A stretch of 19,168 bases of DNA. Source: Strigomonas culicis (Eukaryota > Euglenozoa > Kinetoplastea > Trypanosomatida > Trypanosomatidae). Positions 14,328 through 19,168 of the stretch are shown one piece after another. Where the stretch lies: the NCBI GenBank assembly GCA_000482145.1, contig AUXH01000374.1, positions 1 through 19,168 of the forward strand. The letters are read 5' to 3'. Made by a program: the position numbers and the translations under genes. A model generated the notes under the pieces. The model had not been told where the DNA came from and did no database searches. It saw nothing but the letters and a program-made list of their open reading frames with translations. The number at the start of each line of letters is the position of its first letter. Within the stretch, counting starts at the first letter, position 1.

Positions 14328-16739
14328 TCAGTTCCGCAGCTCCAGGTCCCCCAAACGTACGGGGGTGGAGATGGCGGTGTTAAAAATGATCTGTTGGATA
14401 AATTGCTTGAGGTGCTGCCATTCCTCGTGGCCTGGCGGCATTGAAGGGGCCCGCGCCGCCTCTTGGCGGGCAACCCTCTTCCACAGGGCCATCACGTGCT
14501 GCATCACTTTCGGCAAATCGCCTTGGCGACCGCCTCTTTCGTCGCTGGTAAGAAACGACTCGAGCAGCTGCTTCACCGTGTGCTGGCGCTGCGCCGGGTC
14601 CGTCGGCGCATTCTGCGACGACCACGGCGTCCACGTGTGTGAAAGTGTGTCCGCCACCACGTCCACCTCGGAGAGCACGGCGAAGTAGGCGTCGCCGTGG
14701 TCGCTGGTGCTGTTCGCCGCCACCCACGCGGCGGCGCTCTTGCCGCATGCGACGACAACGTCCGCCTCGCGGTGCAGGGCGCCGAGGTGCGCCGTTGGCT
14801 CGTCCGAGTGGAGCAGCAGCACGCCGCCGCCACGGTGCCACAAGGCGGGCGCCGCCGTCGCGGCTGTGTTTTCCACCGGCAGCGCCACGTCGTACACGTA
14901 CCAGGGGGCGAAGAATTGCCGGAGCTGCGCCAGAAAGTGCTGCACAGCCAGTTGCGGATTTCCCGTCGGGTTGCCGCGCGGCACCACCAGCGCAATGCGC
15001 GGGCACACGGCGGACGCCTCGCGCCACTGGGCGAACACATCGTTAAGGATCGCCTTGGCGGCTGCGAAGAGGGGGAAGGCCTCGCCGAAGTGAGATGGAT
15101 CGTGGAAAAAGGCCGCACGCAGGCTCGCCATCGTGGCGAGCCGTGGCGCCGGAGGGGCACCGTCTCCCACCACCTCTTGCTTCGACACCAAATCGCAAGT
15201 GGGCGCGAAGCCGTCCAGCAGACTCTGCAGCGCTGTGTCCGCAAAGTTGCCGAGCGCGATGCGCTCGAGAAGGCTTGCGCCCAGCAGCGGCGCGGCCGAC
15301 GCGGGGCCCCCGACAACGGTCTTCATCAGAAGCAGCTGCTCGCCGCTCGCGGGGACGAGCACCTTGCGGTCACCAAAGATGTTCCCCGACACCTTGATCT
15401 TGGGCACGCCGCCGCTCGCCGCCTGGCTCGGCGGGAGGGCGTGGAACGTGCATGTCAGAGACCGGTGCGCCAGGTCCCGCCGCAGGAGCGGGTGCAGCAC
15501 CAAGATGGCGTCCTCCATGTCCACGCCGTTCTTCTCCACCGCCTCCGCCTTCCCCTCGCGCACACAGAGCAGGTGGTCGACGGGCGGGGCGCGCCGCAGC
15601 ATGGCGGTGAGCGCGGCGCCCGACACGACGTCGTCGCGCAGCATGCACAGCCATACCTTGCACGTCGTGCCGAACGCGTGCCGCACCGGCGGCGCGGGTG
15701 CCACCACGCCGTCGGCCTCTCGGGCGCGCTTGTCGCCGGCGCGTTGCGGGTGGCTGGCGTCCTCCGCGGCGCCCGGGCCCTCCCCCTCGCCGTCCAGCAG
15801 GCGGACAAGGTGGCCGCGAAGGGACATGAAGACCTCGAAGCGGCGCAGCGTCGCGTAGCTGTCGAAGACGGTGAGCACCACCGGGGCGGCGGCGGCCGCC
15901 GGGGCGTGCCGCTGCTCGCTCCGCAGCCACGAGGCGTTCGCCTCCACCATCTCGTTCATGTCCCGGAACGCCTTTGCGTAAAAGGCATGTGGACTCGGCG
16001 CGTCCAGCGCCGCCGCCTCGTAGCGGAAGGCGATCTGATTACACACGCCGACCGCGGCCGCGCTGGCGGCCGCCTCGCGCTGCCGCGCGGGCACCGCCGC
16101 GAAGGCGCTCGCCTCGCGCGGCTCGTCCGTCGGCTGCGGGGCCGGCGGCTCGTCCTCGCCGCTGAGGCAGTACACCTCGCGCAGCGCGGCGCCCTCGCCG
16201 GGCGGCCGCGGCGCCTGCCGCAGCATCGCGCGGAAGGCGTCGCCGACGTTGACGGGGCCCGCCCACGGCGCGACGCCGAGCAGCCGCTCCACGAGGGAGC
16301 ACGGGACGGCCGCCGCGCAGCGCGCGCGCAGCCGCGCGAGGAGGGCCCGCGGGCACGGCACCACCTCGAAGAAGGAGACCGCCTCGTCGTCGACGCCCGG
16401 GTCGGTGAACAGGAAGGCGACGGAGACGGTGCCCTCGGCGGCCTGCACGCCGGTGACCTCCGCCAGTGCGTAGTGCGGCCGCCCGCCGGCGCTGTGGCTG
16501 TGGCTGCCCGCGGCGCTCTTGCTGCCCTGTCGCAGGGGCGCGAAGACGATGGCCCCCGTGGCGATGCTGCCGGCCTCGGCCACCGTGGATGGGTCCGAGG
16601 CCGTCGTTGCCCACAGCGCCATGTACCAGCGCAACACGGAGGCATCGTCCAACACGTGGCGGCTGTGGAGAAGAAGAGGCGAGGACGACGGCGACGCCTC
16701 CTCGTCCTTCTCCTCCTTCTTCACCGTCTCGGCCGACAT
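14328..16739 (-). CDS. Large protein of unknown function, possibly nuclear
   Basis: The 803-residue protein has GC-rich codon use and is not recognised. It starts with an acidic/basic stretch (MSAETVKKEEKDEEASPSSS). A region at about 58-128 (ATGAIVFAPL, then YALAEVTGV, VSVAFLFTDPG, SFFEVVP) has the strand pattern of a small beta-barrel such as a Tudor or PWWP fold, but this is a guess. A Pro/Ala-rich linker follows. Two alpha/beta blocks come after it, one starting VVLTVFDSYATLRRFEVFMS (about 287-306) and one around 590-720 with IALVVPRGNP and GVLLLHSDEP. They are faintly reminiscent of degenerate helicase-type folds but lack ATP-binding motifs. A basic DKRAR patch (336-340) could be a nuclear signal. 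The C-terminus is helical. The start is supported by a strong splice acceptor at 16822-16823 and no upstream ATG. Confidence 0.85.
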   Translation of the reverse strand: MSAETVKKEEKDEEASPSSSPLLLHSRHVLDDASVLRWYMALWATTASDPSTVAEAGSIATGAIVFAPLRQGSKSAAGSHSHSAGGRPHYALAEVTGVQAAEGTVSVAFLFTDPGVDDEAVSFFEVVPCPRALLARLRARCAAAVPCSLVERLLGVAPWAGPVNVGDAFRAMLRQAPRPPGEGAALREVYCLSGEDEPPAPQPTDEPREASAFAAVPARQREAAASAAAVGVCNQIAFRYEAAALDAPSPHAFYAKAFRDMNEMVEANASWLRSEQRHAPAAAAAPVVLTVFDSYATLRRFEVFMSLRGHLVRLLDGEGEGPGAAEDASHPQRAGDKRAREADGVVAPAPPVRHAFGTTCKVWLCMLRDDVVSGAALTAMLRRAPPVDHLLCVREGKAEAVEKNGVDMEDAILVLHPLLRRDLAHRSLTCTFHALPPSQAASGGVPKIKVSGNIFGDRKVLVPASGEQLLLMKTVVGGPASAAPLLGASLLERIALGNFADTALQSLLDGFAPTCDLVSKQEVVGDGAPPAPRLATMASLRAAFFHDPSHFGEAFPLFAAAKAILNDVFAQWREASAVCPRIALVVPRGNPTGNPQLAVQHFLAQLRQFFAPWYVYDVALPVENTAATAAPALWHRGGGVLLLHSDEPTAHLGALHREADVVVACGKSAAAWVAANSTSDHGDAYFAVLSEVDVVADTLSHTWTPWSSQNAPTDPAQRQHTVKQLLESFLTSDERGGRQGDLPKVMQHVMALWKRVARQEAARAPSMPPGHEEWQHLKQFIQQIIFNTAISTPVRLGDLELRN

Positions 16740-16821
16740 TCTATGAAATTGTGTGCGTATGAATCGCTATGTACAGGTGTCGGGAGTGGTAGCCCGACGT
16801 TCTATGCGTGTTTTTTTTCTT

Positions 16822-16876
16822 CTGCGAAGATAAAAAGGCAAACAGAAAGAAATGAAAGAAAGGAGAGAGAGAGACG
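16822..16876 (-). promoter_or_regulatory. Predicted spliced-leader acceptor for the 803-residue protein gene
   Basis: On the minus strand CT repeats and T/C runs (16824-16876) end in CTTCGCAG with the AG at 16822-16823. This is the clearest acceptor in the window. The 5' UTR of about 82 nt has no upstream ATG. Confidence 0.65.
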
Positions 16877-17045
16877 TGTACTATTGAAATCGCGTTGGCC
16901 AATGCGCTGGTTTTTCTTTTCTACCTTTTTTTTTTTACCATATGCACATTTTTTTTCTTCTCTTTTTCTGAAGGCAGCGCGGGCAGTGGGCAACTCCCCC
17001 CCCCCCGCCCCGCCCGGCACGACGTATGCGCCTACCATCCCTTTC

Positions 17046-17858
17046 TTATTCAGTGGTCGCCGCGCGGCTGTACAGCTGGTAGAAGCCCGCCTGCCGCACG
17101 AGCCGCTGGTAGCTGCGCCACCCCAGCACCCCCGGCACGATGAAGTACAGCACACACCCGAAGAAGATGGCGAACCAGAAGTAGAGGAGGTAGTGCGTCG
17201 AGAAGGTGAGAGCGTAGTCGACGTCGAGGTTCGGCGCCCCGCTCACCGCCTCCTGGCCCAGGTACACCACCGTCCCGTAGGCCTGCGTCACGCACGTGAA
17301 GAACTCCAGCGCGTCGCGCATCGGGTGCCGCGTGAGGAAGGCCCAGTAGAGCAGCACGCACAGCGGCCCCTTCACGCACAGCTCCATGAGCGACACGACG
17401 TGCACCGTCGCGCCGTTGAAGGAGCCCAGCGGGTCGCCGTAGCGCTTGTCCAGCTTCGCGTAGTTCTCCGCGAAGAGCCGACTCGTCTTGAACACACCGA
17501 CGCAGCCATCCATCAGCATGTGGATGATGATGCCGTTGAGGAGGTACCACCGCGCGCGCGTGCGCTCGCCGTAGGTGAGGGGCCGCAGCGCCGCCGCGTA
17601 GTCCGGCGCGCGGCCCCGCTTCTTGCCCGCCACGGACGCCTGGAGCGCCCGAATGCGGCGCGCGTGGCGCCGCTGGAGGAGCGTGCCGATGAGGCAGCTC
17701 AGCGGGAGGAGGAGGAGCGCGCCGGCCATGCTCCACTCGGTGAAGTACTCGATGACGTCTGCCGTAGTGAGGTGCGCGCGGGCGACCCACAGGGGGGTGA
17801 GGATGCATGAGGCACAGAAGAGAACCATCGGGTCCACAAACACTTCGAGGAAGGTCAT
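17046..17858 (-). CDS. EBP (emopamil-binding protein)/EXPERA-family membrane protein, likely C8-sterol isomerase
   Basis: The 270 residues hold several predicted membrane segments (about 8-27, 44-62, 103-122, 160-178, 225-245). Family blocks are clear: a helix with NGIIIHMLMDG, then ENYAKLDKRY, MELCVKGPL, TQAYGTVVYLGQE, and HYLLYFWF followed by PGVL. EBP moves the sterol double bond from C8 to C7 in the ER, part of the ergosterol pathway that trypanosomatids use. His113 matches the active-site histidine. Other catalytic positions differ from the mammalian enzyme as I recall it. The acid four residues later is Asp117 instead of Glu. The glutamate before GP (Glu159) is shifted by about three residues. 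The Asn and Trp of the last helix are Cys235 and Tyr238. It could be a diverged isomerase or another EXPERA protein. A good splice acceptor lies 71 nt upstream. Confidence 0.8.
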   Translation of the reverse strand: MTFLEVFVDPMVLFCASCILTPLWVARAHLTTADVIEYFTEWSMAGALLLLPLSCLIGTLLQRRHARRIRALQASVAGKKRGRAPDYAAALRPLTYGERTRARWYLLNGIIIHMLMDGCVGVFKTSRLFAENYAKLDKRYGDPLGSFNGATVHVVSLMELCVKGPLCVLLYWAFLTRHPMRDALEFFTCVTQAYGTVVYLGQEAVSGAPNLDVDYALTFSTHYLLYFWFAIFFGCVLYFIVPGVLGWRSYQRLVRQAGFYQLYSRAATTE

Positions 17859-18186
17859 TGCTTATTCGGATGAATTACTTTTTGTTTGTTTGTTTTCTTA
17901 CGTGTAATGATGTTCTATATATGACTATCTGCAAGAGAAACAATGAGAAGAAGGAACGAAACAACGGAACAGTAAGAGCAAGTGAATGCATGTGCCCCCC
18001 CCCCATTCCTTACTTGTAGAGGGGGGAGGGGGGAGAGAGAAGCGGTATCTTCCAGAACTTTTTTTTTCCCGTTTGATCTTTTCTTCCGTGCGATGTAAAT
18101 CACTTCCATTCAAATATAGCAGTCGGTTGTGAAGCAAGAAATAATCATCGTAATAACGATGAGTGTCTGATTCGCTTTTTTTTTCT
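17859..18186. other. Intergenic spacer between MLH3-like and EBP-like genes
   Basis: This 328-bp stretch holds the EBP leader and acceptor, a run of ten C at 17995-18004 and a G/A-rich stretch around 18019-18038 (pyrimidine-rich on the minus strand). The left end of the MLH3 3' UTR is T/A-rich. No additional gene is visible. Confidence 0.55.
17929..17975 (-). promoter_or_regulatory. Predicted spliced-leader acceptor for the EBP-family gene
   Basis: On the minus strand T/C-rich sequence (about 17931-17975) ends in CTCTTGCAG with the AG at 17929-17930. The 5' UTR of about 71 nt contains no ATG, consistent with initiation at 17856-17858. Confidence 0.6.
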
Positions 18187-19168
18187 TTATGAGATGCCGG
18201 TTACCTGGCGCGGGTGCAGCGCCGCGAAGGACGGCCGGCCGTGGGAGCACACGTAGAACTGTTGCACGCCCTGCAGCTCCTCCAGCAACCCTCGCACCGC
18301 CGCCGCCGACAGCACGTCGCCAAACATGATGGCGCCGCGGCAGGAGCGGGAGATGAGGAACTGCAGAATGGCGGATGGAACGATGACGGAGGGAGACGCG
18401 TCCGTGGCGCCCACCGCCTCGAGCTCCTCCACCATGCACCGAAGGTCCTGCAGCGAGTCTAGCTGCAGCGCGAAGCCCTCCACCCGCAGCAGCGGCCAGT
18501 GCCGCACCGCGGCGCAGTACGCGGCCACCGCGGCCGTCTCGTGGTGGAAGCGCCAGCCCCACCGCTGCAGCGGCCCCTCCAGCGCCGTCACGCGCGCCCG
18601 CAGGTCCGGCGGCAGCAGAGCGGGGAAGCACCGGCGGTCCCCGTCCAGGCCGCTCAGCGCATCCGCATCACTGAGGCCTCTGTCGGTCGTGGCGCCGCAT
18701 CGCGCGTACGGCGGCTGCGCCGCCGCGCGGCGGAGCTGCGGCAGCAGGAGCCGCACGGTCTCCAGACGCGCATAGAGCACCTCCCCGTCCCCCGCGGCGC
18801 CGCCGTCCAGCTCGGGGTGCACCACGTACGCCTCGGCAAAGCGCAGGAAGAACTCGAGCCGCAGCCGCTCATGCACCGCGTGCTGGTCCAGCACCAACCA
18901 CTGCTTCGCCCGCAGGTGCGGCGGCGGCACCCCGCCGCCGCCCGCCTCCGGCGTGGCGGGCCGCGGCCGCTTCCGCGCGCGCGCGTAGCGCTGCAGCGCG
19001 GCGGCGAAGGCGGCCTCCTCCCCCTCCTCCGGTGGCGGCGGCGTGCCGTCCGCGACGACGACGATGAACTTCGCGGCCCACTGCACCGCCGCCGCCGCGG
19101 CCAGGTCCGGCAGCCGCGCGGCAGGGCGCCACGTGCGCGGCGGGTGGAAGCCGCGCGCGAGGTAGGCG
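18187..19168 (-). CDS. MLH3: MutL homologue, MLH3-type C-terminal endonuclease region (5' end outside window)
   Basis: About 326 codons are open to the right edge, so the N-terminal ATPase half lies outside. The fragment carries the MutL endonuclease metal motif DQHA(X)2E(X)4E as DQHAVHERLRLE (18853-18888). It also carries the SCRGAIMFGD block (about 18315-18345) and CSHGRPS (18229-18249), which ligate metal near the C-terminus. The pairing of MFGD with C-x-HGRPS fits MLH3 better than PMS1/PMS2, whose equivalents read differently. MLH3 pairs with MLH1 in mismatch repair and in meiotic crossover resolution. An insertion of about 50 Pro/Ala/Gly/Arg-rich residues separates the first strand (AKFIVVVAD) from the LVLDQHA strand. 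No in-frame ATG exists near the edge of the fragment. A GTG at 19084-19086 is internal, not a start. GC content is very high. Confidence 0.8.
   Translation of the reverse strand, partial: AYLARGFHPPRTWRPAARLPDLAAAAAVQWAAKFIVVVADGTPPPPEEGEEAAFAAALQRYARARKRPRPATPEAGGGGVPPPHLRAKQWLVLDQHAVHERLRLEFFLRFAEAYVVHPELDGGAAGDGEVLYARLETVRLLLPQLRRAAAQPPYARCGATTDRGLSDADALSGLDGDRRCFPALLPPDLRARVTALEGPLQRWGWRFHHETAAVAAYCAAVRHWPLLRVEGFALQLDSLQDLRCMVEELEAVGATDASPSVIVPSAILQFLISRSCRGAIMFGDVLSAAAVRGLLEELQGVQQFYVCSHGRPSFAALHPRQVTGIS

Noticed and set aside
14697..17810. A 1037-codon open frame on the plus strand
   Set aside because: It lies antisense to two well-supported GC-rich genes and spans the spacer between them. 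Its product is low-complexity Arg/Ala/Gly/His-rich, as expected for the complement of GC-rich codons.
19084..19086. A GTG as the start of the MLH3-like protein
   Set aside because: The frame stays open upstream to the window edge, and MutL proteins have a long N-terminal ATPase region, so this codon is an internal valine.
1..19168. CRISPR array, bacterial operon signals or tRNA genes
   Set aside because: Spacers show pyrimidine tracts and microsatellites rather than regular repeat-spacer units or Shine-Dalgarno sites. No A-box/B-box pair or cloverleaf was seen by eye, though a tRNA scan was not run.

Overview
This window looks like nuclear DNA of a trypanosomatid or closely related kinetoplastid. 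All eight complete, credible genes and the two edge fragments lie on the minus strand and have no visible introns. They are separated by AT-rich spacers. Most gene starts are preceded (on the minus strand) by a long pyrimidine tract and then the first AG, the signature of spliced-leader trans-splicing in a polycistronic unit. Most coding regions are GC-rich, but the stretch from about 8.7 to 11.2 kb is clearly AT-richer. The genus cannot be told from the sequence alone.

Layout in transcription order, from high to low coordinates. A 5'-truncated MutL homologue of MLH3 type (18187-19168) is followed by an EBP-family membrane protein related to C8-sterol isomerase (17046-17858). Next is an 803-residue protein of unknown function (14328-16739). 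A disturbed stretch of about 2.6 kb with long C and G homopolymers follows (about 11740-14330). It contains fragments of what may be one frame-broken gene (about 12620-13380). A 287-residue protein with a PAM2-like motif and an RRM-like C-terminal part comes next (10353-11216). Two tandem lipid-transfer paralogues follow: a full GRAM-GRAM-VASt-membrane protein (7668-9683) and a VASt-membrane-only protein (6332-7330). A PP2A B''-type regulatory subunit with a long disordered N-terminus (2623-5895), a mitochondrial-looking alpha/beta-hydrolase-fold protein (955-2181) and the N-terminus of a Glu-rich repeat protein (1-311) complete the window.

The most interesting signal is the VASt pair. A GC-rich block of about 640 bp is almost identical in the two genes (6684-7324 and 8032-8672), while everything around it is unrelated. 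The second gene is therefore a compositional mosaic, which points to duplication followed by gene conversion. The VASt-only gene also has an out-of-frame AUG that overlaps its start codon. Two lipid-transfer genes and an EBP-family gene sit in the same cluster, all plausibly linked to sterols. Co-location in a trypanosomatid polycistron is weak evidence of shared function. The 11.7-14.3 kb stretch could be an assembly-quality problem rather than biology, and should be checked before it is interpreted.
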